NCBI GenBank assembly: GCA_044356865.1
Contig: JBIKVN010000044.1
Coordinates: 1-16,631, forward strand
Origin: JBEIUL01 sp044356865
GTDB taxonomy: Bacteria > Planctomycetota > Phycisphaerae > Phycisphaerales > SM1A02
Direction of reading: 5' to 3'
Length of the DNA stretch: 16,631 nucleotides
Shown: positions 1 to 8,700 of the stretch, one piece after another
Layout: the number at the start of each line of letters is the position of its first letter
Position numbering within the stretch: the stretch's first letter is position 1
Program-made: the position numbers and the translations under genes
Notes under the pieces: generated by a model
What the model was told of the DNA's origin: nothing
What the model saw: only the letters and a program-made list of their open reading frames with translations
Databases searched by the model: none

Positions 1-3000
1 GCGTGGACGCCGGCCGAAAGCACGATCGTCGCGCCGTCCGGCGCCGCGTCGATCGCGGCCTGCAACGAGGGGAACATGCCCGGCACGGTGACCACCGGGC
101 CGCCCGCCTCGGCGTCGCCGGCGAGGGCCGAGCCGCAGGTGTCGGCCACGTTCGGCGGCGCCAGCCGGAACGGATGGCCGACCGGCAGGCTCGCCGCGAG
201 GCCCCAGCGATGCGCGAGGTAGCCCTCGAGTTTCTTCCGGTCGCAGTCGGACAGCATGGTCCGCACCACGACCACCTCGGCGAGGTCGCCCGAGAGGAAC
301 GAGGTGTTGTTCACAGCACGACCGAGGGCGAACCCGACCGAGTTCGTGTCGCTGGTGCGACCGGTCGAGACGGGAACGTTCGACGACGGCACGCCGTCGA
401 TCCACTGCGCGAGCTTGCCTCCGCCGTAGTCGGCGACCGCCCCGTGCACCTGGAAGGTCGTCGCCACCGCCGGGCTCGCCGAGGTGACCGCCGTCGTATC
501 GGCGTCGAGCCGGCGGGCGCCGATCTCGGGAAGGCCGGCCGCGGTCGTGCGCAGGACGATGCGGGCCGCGTTGGTCGCGGCTCCGGTCGCGACGTAAACC
601 GCGGTGCGGGCCGCGGTCGGCACGCTCGCGTGTCGACGCACCGCGAACACCACCGAGGCCTCGGCGTCGCGCAGCAGCCCGCTCGCGCCGAGCCCGAGGC
701 CATCGTCGACGCCGTCGAACCGCACCACCGCCTTGCCGGCCTGGACGTTCGCGATCCACTGCGGGCGCTTGGTGCCGGTCGCGGTCACGTGGAACGTTCC
801 CGCCGCGTCGGTCCACTGCGCGACGAGCCCATCGACGCGGTCGGCCGCGGCGATCTCGTCGGCCTTGAACCACGCCTGGATTCCGGGAAGCACCGCCGGC
901 GACCACGCGACGATCGGCACGCCAGCCTGCGTCACCGCATGGGTCTGGCCGGCGACGGTGATGGTGCCGGTGCGTGAAGACGGACTGGCATTCGCGGTGA
1001 ACGAATAGGCAAGCGTCGCCGATCCGGTTCCGCTCGCCGCGCCCGGCACGAGCCACGCCGCGTCGCTCGTCGCGGTCCAGCCGCAGGAGGCGTCCGAGGC
1101 GGTGAGGCCCACCGAACCCGACCCGGCCGCCGCGCCGACCGACGCGGTCGCGGCCGAGAGCGCGTAGGTGCAGCTCGGGGCGTTCGTCGGCGGGGCGTCG
1201 CGGTAGGGATGGGCCGCGGGCAGGCTGGCCTGCAAGCCCCAGCGGTGGGCCAGGTATCCCTCGAGCCGCTGGCGATCGTCGGTGCCGAGCGCCCCGCGGA
1301 CGACCACGACCTCGCCGAGATCGCCCTGGAAACACTGCGTGAGGTTCGTCGCCCGGCCGATCGCGAAGCCGAGGGCGTCGGTGTTGCTCGACACGCCGAA
1401 CGACAGCCCGGCCGAGCCCGCGGCCGCGCCATTCACCCATTGGGTCAGGCTGCCGAGCCCGAAGTTCGCCACCGCCCCGTGCACCTGCATCGACGTGGTC
1501 ACGACGCTCGGGCCCGTCGCGGTGACGACCGACGACGAGTCGAGCCGCCGCACGCCCGCGTCGGGCTTGCCGGTCGAGGCCCCCCGCAGCTGGAACCGCG
1601 CGTTCGCCGTGCTCGTTCCCGTCGAGAGGAACGCGATGGCCCGCGCCGCGGCCGGCACCGCCGCGTGCTTCCGCACCGCGAAGATCGCCCCGCCGTTCGC
1701 GTTCCGCATCAGGGTGCTGGTGCCGCGGCTCAGGCCGTCCTGCACGCCGTCGAAGCGCACCACCGGCTTGCCGGCGAACCCGTTCGCGACGAAGAGCGGC
1801 CGCTGCACGTCGGTCGCGGTCACGTCGAAGTCGTTCGCCAAATCGACCCAGCGCGAGACCGCGTTGAACGGCCGGTCGCCCGGCGGGATCGCGTCGGCGA
1901 GGTACCACGCCTCGAGGCCGGGAAGATCATCGGGCGTCCACGCGAGGCTGCCCGATCCGACCTGCAGTACGGTGAAGGTCTGCCCGCCGGCGGTGATCGT
2001 CGCGGTCCGCGGGGCCGGAAGCGGATTCGCGGTGTACGTGAACGTCAGCGTGTCGGGCCCGACGCCGCTCGTCGAGCCGAGGCTCGGGACGAGCCAGGCC
2101 GCGCTCGAACCCGCGGTCCACGGGCATCCGGCCTCGCCGGTCGTGATCGAGAGGGTCAGCGTCCCGCCGGTCGACGCGAGGTAGGGCGAGGGCGTCGAGA
2201 GGGCGTACGCACACGCGGGTCCGCCGGAAGGCAGGATCTCGTCGCAGGTCAACCACGAACCGTTCCCGGGCGCGGTCGCGTGCATCGGGCAGTCGACGGT
2301 CGTCCCGCCGGTCGATCCGCTGAAACCGTCCCAGGCCACAAAGAGCATCGGGTTGTCGCTGCTGCCGCCGACCACCAGTCCCGTCGAGCCGACCGGCGGA
2401 CCCGACACCGTCGTGAAGGCCGATCGCACCACGCGCTCGCCGACCACGAAGCTCCCGGCGCACGCGCACTCGACCACCTGGCCGGGCGGCGCCGTCCGGT
2501 GCGGGTGGCTCTCCGGCAACGTCGCCTCGAGTCCCCAGTGGTGGGCGAGATACCCCTCGAGCCGGAAACGATCGCGCAGCGACAGCGCCGAGCCGAAGAT
2601 CGCGATCTCGCCGATGTCGCCCGCGAAGTACGCCGCCGCGGTCGCCGAGCGGCCGATGCCGAGGCCCTTCGAGTCGGTGGCGCTCGTCACGCCGGTGGGC
2701 AGGGTCGCGGTACCGTCGGGCAGGCCGTTCACGAACTGCGTGAGCCGGCCCGCGGTGAAATCGGCGATCGCGCCGTGCACCTGGTAGGGAGGAAGCGGCG
2801 GCACGCCCGTCGTCGCGGTCGCGGTGACGTTCGCGTTCCCGTCGAGCCGCCGCGCGACCGCCTCGGGCTTGCCCGTGGCCGAGCCGCGCAGGGCCAGCCG
2901 CGGGTTCCGCACGTCGGTGCCGGTCGCGACGAACGCGACGTTCCGCACCGCGGTCGGCACCGCGGCGAAACGCCGCATCGCGAAGATCGACGCGCCGTTC

Positions 3001-5066
3001 ACCGATTTCAGGAGCGGCGTCGTTCCCATCGTCAACCCGTCGTTCACCCCGTCGAAACGTAACACCGGCTTGCCGTCGAGGGCATTCGACACGTACAGCG
3101 GTCGGGCCGTGCCGGTGGCGGTCGCCCACCGGATCGGATCGGTCGCGCGGTCCGCCCAGTTGGAGACCGGGCCCGCTGTCGGCGCGACGGCTCCCGGGGC
3201 GGCGGCGTCGAACCAAGCCTGGAGCGACGGTACCGCCGCGGGACTCCACGGTACGCCCTGCTGGTAGATGAGAATCGTGGCGTCACCGATGGCGACCGTG
3301 CCGATCCGGCCCTCCGGGGAATAGTTCGGATAGACGAAGATCGCGGAAGGACCGCTTCCGGTGCCGGACGGGGCCGTGGGAGAGATCCACGACTCGGTGG
3401 AGGATGCGGTCCAGTCGCAGAGGTCGCACGAGGCGATGAGATCGAAGTGCCGGGTCAGGTCGCCTAGGGCATGCCCGAAAACCAGCACCTCGGGCGTTAC
3501 CTGGTACGTGCAGGCCTGGCCGCACTGGGTGACGACGTGCGTCTTCGCCCCGAATTGGAGGGTCGCCGAGCGGCTCACGCTGCCGGGGTTCGGCGCGACG
3601 GTGAAGGCCAGGAACCCGTACGTCTCCGCGTGATCCGGATTGTCGATCGTGATCCACGACGGGAGATTTTCCGGCACCCACATGCATCCCAAGGCGACGA
3701 CGTCGACATCCACCCGACCGCTCCCCCCGGCCCCGCCGAACTCCGACGCGACCGGATCGACCGCCAGCACGCACATCGGCTCGGACTGGCAGTAGGAGAA
3801 CGGCAGGCAGTCCATTCCGTCGACGTACGACAGGATCTGCTCGCGATTCCGTTGCGTGAACCTGAGCTCGATGTTCGCCCACCCGCCGTCGCACTGCTGG
3901 CAGTAGCTCATGATCGAGCCCGGGGCGTGCGCGCAATTGCCGTTCCCGCACTCATCGTCGGGCGGATCGAGCTCATGGGTGTGCGTCGCGCCGCAGTTGT
4001 GCCCGATCTCGTGGGCGACGATGACGACATCCCCGTTGGCCTCGTGCCGGTCCCGCAGCGGAGTCGGGAAGGAGCCCGAGATGTTGCCGCTCACCCCGTA
4101 GGAGATGGTCCAGGTCACGTCGTCGTAGTCGCAGAGGGCGCCGAGGTATGCCACACCACCTCCGAGGTCGCGACCGCACACGTGGTGCGCGAGGTCACGG
4201 TGGACGTTGTCCATCAGGCTGTCCCAATGCGACTCGAACTCGTCGAGCCCTTCCTCGCGGGTGGTGCCGGTCCACGGGTCGGTTACGTTCCAGAGTCGGG
4301 TGAAGACGACGTCGAACTGGAGGTTGACCTCGTCGCGATAGATCTGGTCGACCGCCGCGATGAGGACGTGGAGGTAGGTGAGGGCCTCGAGATTGCTGTT
4401 GAAGCGCCACCGGTACTGGTTGTCGGTGTCGAGGGCGATCTCGAGCGTGCGGCAGGCGCCGCCGAGGCCGGCGACCGGGGGCGGAGGGAGCTCCTCGTCG
4501 CGCTCGCGGGCGGGCGGCGTGCGGACGCTGCACGAGAACTCCGTCCACGCCATCTCGCGGAAGGTCGGCGTGTCGGTCGCGAAGATCGCGGGCGGGTGCG
4601 GTTCCTTCGGCGAACCGGAACTCACGCTCCACGAGCGGCCGCCGCGGGTGATCCAGCCGTTCACGCCGCAGGCCCCGAGCGAGAGGAACACCTCGCTGTC
4701 GGGCTCGCCGACCACGCGGCCCCGGAACAGGTCGATCGCGGGCGTCGGCACCTCGATCTCGCCCGCCTCGGTCACGATCACGTTGCGGGCGTTGCGGCCC
4801 GGCGGGTCGATCCGCTCGACGTCGAGGTCGACGCGGTCGACGAGCGAGAGCGGGAAGTCGGCGAAGACGTGGCGGCCGTTGCGGCCCGCCCGCGCGACCT
4901 CGTCGCGATCGATGAGCAGCGGCTGGCCTTCCGCGGCGAGAACCGCCGGATCGAGGTCGATCTTGAAGCTCGCGGTGACGCCGGGCAGCGGCGCTGCCGG
5001 CGGGGCGGCGAGGGCGGCACACGTCGCGAACACGAAAGACGACAGGGCCGCGAGCAGGCGAGGCAT
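1..5066 (-). CDS. Secreted metzincin (M12B/reprolysin-like) zinc metalloprotease with BACON-like and LamG-like modules; 3' end outside window
   Basis: Predicted secreted zinc endopeptidase; 1688 complete residues are visible and the frame is open to the left edge. The ATG at 5066 is preceded by GAGGAGA at 5-nt spacing and followed by a signal peptide (hydrophobic about 8-20, Ala-Leu-Ala near 19-21). Residues about 25-210 resemble a reprolysin propeptide (FRGRVVGEPDS). The catalytic domain is about 212-425: zinc motif HEIGHNCGATH at 352-362 (ligands His352, His356, His362; catalytic Glu353) and Met-turn SIMSYC around Met386. Then two BACON-like domains (about 430-604), LamG 1 (605-858), a linker, BACON 3 (948-1033), LamG 2 (1041-1290), BACON 4 (1296-1382), LamG 3 (1386-1638), and from about 1661 the sequence FPSLQAAIDAAPDGATIVL, typical of the start of a right-handed beta-helix. 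BACON and LamG modules usually bind glycans or proteins, so substrate anchoring is inferred. Catalytic assignment is firm; substrate is unknown. Confidence 0.93.
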   Translation of the reverse strand, partial: MPRLLAALSSFVFATCAALAAPPAAPLPGVTASFKIDLDPAVLAAEGQPLLIDRDEVARAGRNGRHVFADFPLSLVDRVDLDVERIDPPGRNARNVIVTEAGEIEVPTPAIDLFRGRVVGEPDSEVFLSLGACGVNGWITRGGRSWSVSSGSPKEPHPPAIFATDTPTFREMAWTEFSCSVRTPPARERDEELPPPPVAGLGGACRTLEIALDTDNQYRWRFNSNLEALTYLHVLIAAVDQIYRDEVNLQFDVVFTRLWNVTDPWTGTTREEGLDEFESHWDSLMDNVHRDLAHHVCGRDLGGGVAYLGALCDYDDVTWTISYGVSGNISGSFPTPLRDRHEANGDVVIVAHEIGHNCGATHTHELDPPDDECGNGNCAHAPGSIMSYCQQCDGGWANIELRFTQRNREQILSYVDGMDCLPFSYCQSEPMCVLAVDPVASEFGGAGGSGRVDVDVVALGCMWVPENLPSWITIDNPDHAETYGFLAFTVAPNPGSVSRSATLQFGAKTHVVTQCGQACTYQVTPEVLVFGHALGDLTRHFDLIASCDLCDWTASSTESWISPTAPSGTGSGPSAIFVYPNYSPEGRIGTVAIGDATILIYQQGVPWSPAAVPSLQAWFDAAAPGAVAPTAGPVSNWADRATDPIRWATATGTARPLYVSNALDGKPVLRFDGVNDGLTMGTTPLLKSVNGASIFAMRRFAAVPTAVRNVAFVATGTDVRNPRLALRGSATGKPEAVARRLDGNANVTATATTGVPPLPPYQVHGAIADFTAGRLTQFVNGLPDGTATLPTGVTSATDSKGLGIGRSATAAAYFAGDIGEIAIFGSALSLRDRFRLEGYLAHHWGLEATLPESHPHRTAPPGQVVECACAGSFVVGERVVRSAFTTVSGPPVGSTGLVVGGSSDNPMLFVAWDGFSGSTGGTTVDCPMHATAPGNGSWLTCDEILPSGGPACAYALSTPSPYLASTGGTLTLSITTGEAGCPWTAGSSAAWLVPSLGSTSGVGPDTLTFTYTANPLPAPRTATITAGGQTFTVLQVGSGSLAWTPDDLPGLEAWYLADAIPPGDRPFNAVSRWVDLANDFDVTATDVQRPLFVANGFAGKPVVRFDGVQDGLSRGTSTLMRNANGGAIFAVRKHAAVPAAARAIAFLSTGTSTANARFQLRGASTGKPDAGVRRLDSSSVVTATGPSVVTTSMQVHGAVANFGLGSLTQWVNGAAAGSAGLSFGVSSNTDALGFAIGRATNLTQCFQGDLGEVVVVRGALGTDDRQRLEGYLAHRWGLQASLPAAHPYRDAPPTNAPSCTYALSAATASVGAAAGSGSVGLTASDASCGWTATSDAAWLVPGAASGTGSATLAYSFTANASPSSRTGTITVAGQTHAVTQAGVPIVAWSPAVLPGIQAWFKADEIAAADRVDGLVAQWTDAAGTFHVTATGTKRPQWIANVQAGKAVVRFDGVDDGLGLGASGLLRDAEASVVFAVRRHASVPTAARTAVYVATGAATNAARIVLRTTAAGLPEIGARRLDADTTAVTSASPAVATTFQVHGAVADYGGGKLAQWIDGVPSSNVPVSTGRTSDTNSVGFALGRAVNNTSFLSGDLAEVVVVRTMLSDCDRKKLEGYLAHRWGLAASLPVGHPFRLAPPNVADTCGSALAGDAEAGGPVVTVPGMFPSLQAAIDAAPDGATIVLSAGVH
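153..3254 (-). repeat. Three LamG-like modules alternating with BACON-like modules inside the protease gene
   Basis: Three copies of a roughly 250-residue module begin with a Trp-x-Pro/Leu-Pro-x-Leu/Ile-x-Ala-Trp pattern; the first Trp is residue 607, 1043 and 1388. Each contains VLRFDGVNDGL or a close variant and ends in LEGYLAHxWGL..LP..HP. The second and third copies are each preceded by a BACON-like domain (Cys-x-Trp core, sRt-T-I-T-x-x-G-Q, ending in Q). Spacing between copies is uneven (436 and 345 residues) because an extra Cys-containing linker of about 90 residues, residues 859-947, follows the first copy. Confidence 0.85.
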
Positions 5067-5239
5067 CGGGATCTCCTCAGGAGGCCGCCCGGGGGCGGAA
5101 CCCTCGGATTATGCCGCGGGCTTCGTGCGGAGAGGACCGGGTTCCCGCAGGTTCTCCGAGGAGTGGCGGCGCGGTCGGCCCCAGACCCGGGCCGTTTAAG
5201 GGTTTCGGGACCGTCGAACGCGCTCGGATCCGAACCGGA
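5067..5239. other. Intergenic gap between mosaic-protein gene and protease gene
   Basis: A 173-bp gap between two genes read in the same direction (minus). It holds the protease ribosome site (5072-5078), a small GC hairpin (5085-5098), a CATAAT -10-like hexamer (minus strand, 5108-5113) without a matching -35, and a GGAAC -35-like ECF element (minus strand, 5141-5145). I see no small gene or RNA. Whether the two genes share a transcript cannot be decided from the sequence. Confidence 0.6.
5072..5078 (-). promoter_or_regulatory. Shine-Dalgarno site of the metalloprotease gene
   Basis: The minus strand reads GAGGAGA five nucleotides before the ATG at 5066. This is the only clear Shine-Dalgarno site in the window and it fixes the protease start. 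Just upstream, 5085-5098, lies CCGCC/GGCGG with a four-base loop, which could fold in the leader next to the ribosome site. Confidence 0.75.
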
Positions 5240-5241
5240 TC
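5227..5241 (-). terminator. Weak hairpin at the end of the mosaic-protein gene
   Basis: A perfect 6-bp inverted repeat, GATCCG-GTT-CGGATC on the minus strand, overlaps the TGA stop (5240-5242) of the giant gene. No U-tract follows, so it is not a classical intrinsic terminator; it could act as a 3'-end stabiliser or be chance. The paralogous gene ending at 16118 lacks this hairpin. Confidence 0.22.
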
Positions 5242-5753
5242 ACGGCCCCTCGAACCCGCGTACCGTGCCGCCCGCGGGCGGCGTGTGCTTCGGGCCGCCG
5301 ACGAGGACCGACGCCCCGCGGAACGCGACCGAGCGGCCGAAGTTTGACGCGCTGGTTCCCGTGTTCGGCAGCGTCAGACGGTCGTAGGTCGACCATGAGG
5401 TCCCGTTGAAGGTCAGGACCGCCGCCGAGCCCCGGCCCGTCACGTTCGCCACCCTGTCGAGCGGCGAGCCCGCCACCAAGGCCAGCCCGTCGGCCCGCAG
5501 CGAGACGCTCGCGCCGAAGTTCTCGCCCGCCGTGCGGTCGGCCGGGGCCACCTCGACGCCCATCCACGCGGATCCGCCGAACGTCCACACCGTCACCGAG
5601 CCGCAGTCGGTCCCGACGCCCGGCACGTCCGCGAGCGGCGCCCCCGCCGCCACCCGCAGTCCCGTCGCATCGACCGAGACGCTCGTCCCGAGACCCGCGT
5701 TCGACAGCGACGCCGGCGAGACCACCCTCGCCACCGTCGAGACCGTGCCCGAA
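5240..5753 (-). repeat. Direct repeat, left copy (3' end of giant mosaic gene)
   Basis: Matches 16118-16631 in the same orientation at a constant 10,878-bp offset without indels. The encoded ends are about 83% identical (136 of 164 residues by my hand count). The longest exact nucleotide match I found is 43 bp, 5349-5391 with 16227-16269. The right copy is cut by the window edge, so the full repeat is probably longer. Confidence 0.9.
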
Positions 5754-8700
5754 CCCGTCAGCACGTGGATGTACGCCGCACCGCAGTTGCTCTTGCCCGT
5801 CTCGTCGTCGCCCGGACAACCGACCACCAGCGTCGGGGTGCTCGCCGAACCGCCGAGCGACACCGCCTGGCCGAACTTGTCGCTCGCCGTCAGGATCCCC
5901 GCCGTCACCGTCGCCGTCGGCGTCCACGTCCCCGAGATCCGCTGGAACACCCGCACCTCGCCCGAGTCGGTCTTCCCGCCGGCGTTCGCCAGCGGAGCAC
6001 CCACCGCGATGAAGTCGCCGAGCACCGCCACCGATGAGCCGAAACGGTCGCTCGCCGCCGCGCCCGCCCGCGTCAGCTTCGCCTCGTAGGTCCACGTACC
6101 GCCCACGTTCCGGTAGACGTACGCCGCACCCGCGTCGAGCGTGCCGCCGAGATCGGCGTTCGACGCCCCCACCACCGCCACCTCGCCCTGGACCGACACG
6201 CTCGTCCCGAAGTAGTCCTTCGACTTCGCGTCCGCCGACGGCGCAACCAGCTCCGCCACCTGCACCCACGATGAGCCCGTCCACTCGGAGATCCGCGCCG
6301 AGCCCGCATCGGACTTGCCCGGAACGTCATCCAGCGGAAGCCCCACGAGCGCGAAGTTCCCGTCGCCCGAGACCGACGCCCCGAAGTCATCCCCGCTGAG
6401 CACGCCCGTCATCGGCACCGTGCCCGTCTCGGGCAGGTTGCCCTGGCCGAGGCAGTCCGTCAGGTCGTCGCCGTCGGCATCGACGTCCGCGACGCCGCAG
6501 CCGCAGACCCCCAGCGCGACCTTGGTCGCGTCGCTCGGGCACAGGTCGTTGCAGTCGGGCGTGCCGTCGGAGTCCGTGTCCGTGTCCGCCACCGCACAGC
6601 CGCAGGTCCCCGGAGCGGTCTTGATCGCGCTCAGCGGGCAGCCGTCGGAGGTGTCCGCCGTCCCGTCGTCGTCATCGTCACTGTCGAAGCAGTCGGACAC
6701 CGTGTCGGAGTCGGTGTCGACGTCGCTCGTCCCGCAGCCGCAGGTCCCCGGCGTGAGCTTCGTCGCGTCCGACGGGCACCCGTCGAGGCAGTCGGCCGTC
6801 CCGTCGAGATCGGTGTCCGTCTCCGGCTGACCGCACCCGCAGGTCTCCGGCCAGATCTTCGTCGCGTCGAGCGGGCACGCGTCGCAGGCGTCGCCCATCC
6901 CGTCGCCGTCGGTGTCGTCGCTCACGCAGTCGATCGCGTCGCCGAAGTGCACCACCGCACCGCCCGCCGGCGGATCCTGCTGCGGCCCGCCCACGACGAT
7001 GCCCCCGGCGAAGAACGCCACCGACGTGCCGAATCCGGCCGGCGACCCGCCGGTCACCGACGGATCGATCGTCACGCCCATATCCCAGCTGCCGCCACCG
7101 AGCCGCGAGAAGACCGTCGCCACGCCCCGGCCGACCGTGCCGCCCGAGGTCCGCAACGGCGAGCCCACCACCATCTTCGAACCGTTGTCGCCCAACGCGA
7201 CCGACGTCCCGAACCGCTCGTTCGCCGCCTGCCCCTCGGGCAGGAACGTCTGCACCGACCAGCTCGAGCCGATCAGCGTCCATGTCGAGATCGAGCCCGC
7301 GTCGACTCCGACCGTCGGGATGTCCGCCAGCGGCGCCCCCGCCGCGACCCAATCGCCACCGGCCGAGATCGCCACGCACGACCCGAGGGCCGCACCCGCC
7401 CGGGCCGGCGTCACCAGACGCGTCCGCGGCGAGGTCGTGCCGTCGGCCGCGACGTTCCGAAGGTACACCGCTCCGCAGTTCGCGGCGCCCGTCTCGTCGT
7501 CGCCGGTCGCGCCGACCGCCAAGACCGGCGTCGCGGACGGGCCGCCGAGGTCCAGCGACGCGCCGTACCGGTCACCCGCGGTGACCGGCGACGAGACCGC
7601 CGTGCCCGTCCGTACCCATGACGAGCCGTCGAACCGGAAGACCGTCGCCTCGCCCGCATCGACCTTGCCCGAGGGATCCGCCTGCGGGGCACCCACCGCG
7701 AGGAAGTCGCCACGCAACGCGACCGCCGAGCCGAAACCGTCGCCGGCAAGCGGCGTCGCCCGGATCACCGTCGACTCCAGCGACCAGGTTGAACCGGAAC
7801 GACGGAAGATCGAGACCGTACCCGCCGCGGCCTGACCGCCGGCCGACGCGAGGGGCGATCCCACCGCGACCAGGTCCCCGTCGAACGCGACCGCGCTGCC
7901 GAAGCGACCGCCCGCCGACGCCGCCGACGCCAGGAGTTCCGCCTCGACGCTCCACGCCGAGCCGTCCCACCGCATCACCAACACCCGGCACGCGTCGGCC
8001 GTGCCCGCGACGTCCGCCCACGGGACACCCACCGCCACGCGATCGCCCACCGCGGCCAGGCTCGCACCGAAACCGTCCCCGGCAAGCGCCGACGCGTCGG
8101 ACAGCAACGAGACCTGCATCGACACCAGGCCCTCGAGGCAATCCAGGAACCAGTTCCCGTTCACGTCCTCCTCGACCGCTCCGCAGCCGCAGATACCCGG
8201 CGCGACCTTCGTCGCGTCGAGCGGGCAGCCGTCGCTCGAGTCGGGCAGACCGTCGCCGTCACTGTCGACCTGCTCGAGGCAATCGGACGTGCCGTTCGCG
8301 TTCGCGTCGGTGTCGGCCACCCCGCAACCGCAATCGCCCGCGGCAATCTTGTTCGCATCGCTCGGGCAGCCGTCCACGCAGTCGGCCGTGCCATCGGTAT
8401 CGCCGTCGGTCTCCGCGTTCCCGCAGCCGCAAATCCCTGGCGCGACCTTCGCCGCATCGGCCGGGCAGCCGTCCACGCAGTCGGCCGCGCCGTCGGAATC
8501 GCTGTCGCCGGTCTCCGCGTTCCCGCAGCCGCACGCGCCCCCCGCCGTCTTGTTCGCATCGCTCGGGCAGCCGTCTCCTTCGATCGCCACATGACCTGCG
8601 TGTTGTATACACGCGACGCTGGTGCCGTCGCCGGCGTAGCCCGTACCGTCGCCGTCGTCATCGGCGTACCACGTGGTCGCTGCGCCGATCTCGGGCCGGG

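Noticed and set aside
1209..3062. Plus-strand open frame of 617 codons opposite the LamG/BACON region
   Set aside because: Arg-rich low-complexity product typical of an antisense frame in GC-rich DNA; the minus strand carries the repeated LamG and BACON motifs.
5108..5113. CATAAT (minus strand) as a -10 box for the protease gene
   Set aside because: Five of six matches to TATAAT, but the hexamer 17 bp upstream is TCCTCT, which does not resemble TTGACA; insufficient on its own.
3471..5387. Plus-strand open frame of 638 codons opposite the protease
   Set aside because: No family features; the opposite strand encodes the signal peptide, propeptide and the complete HExxHxxGxxH zinc site.
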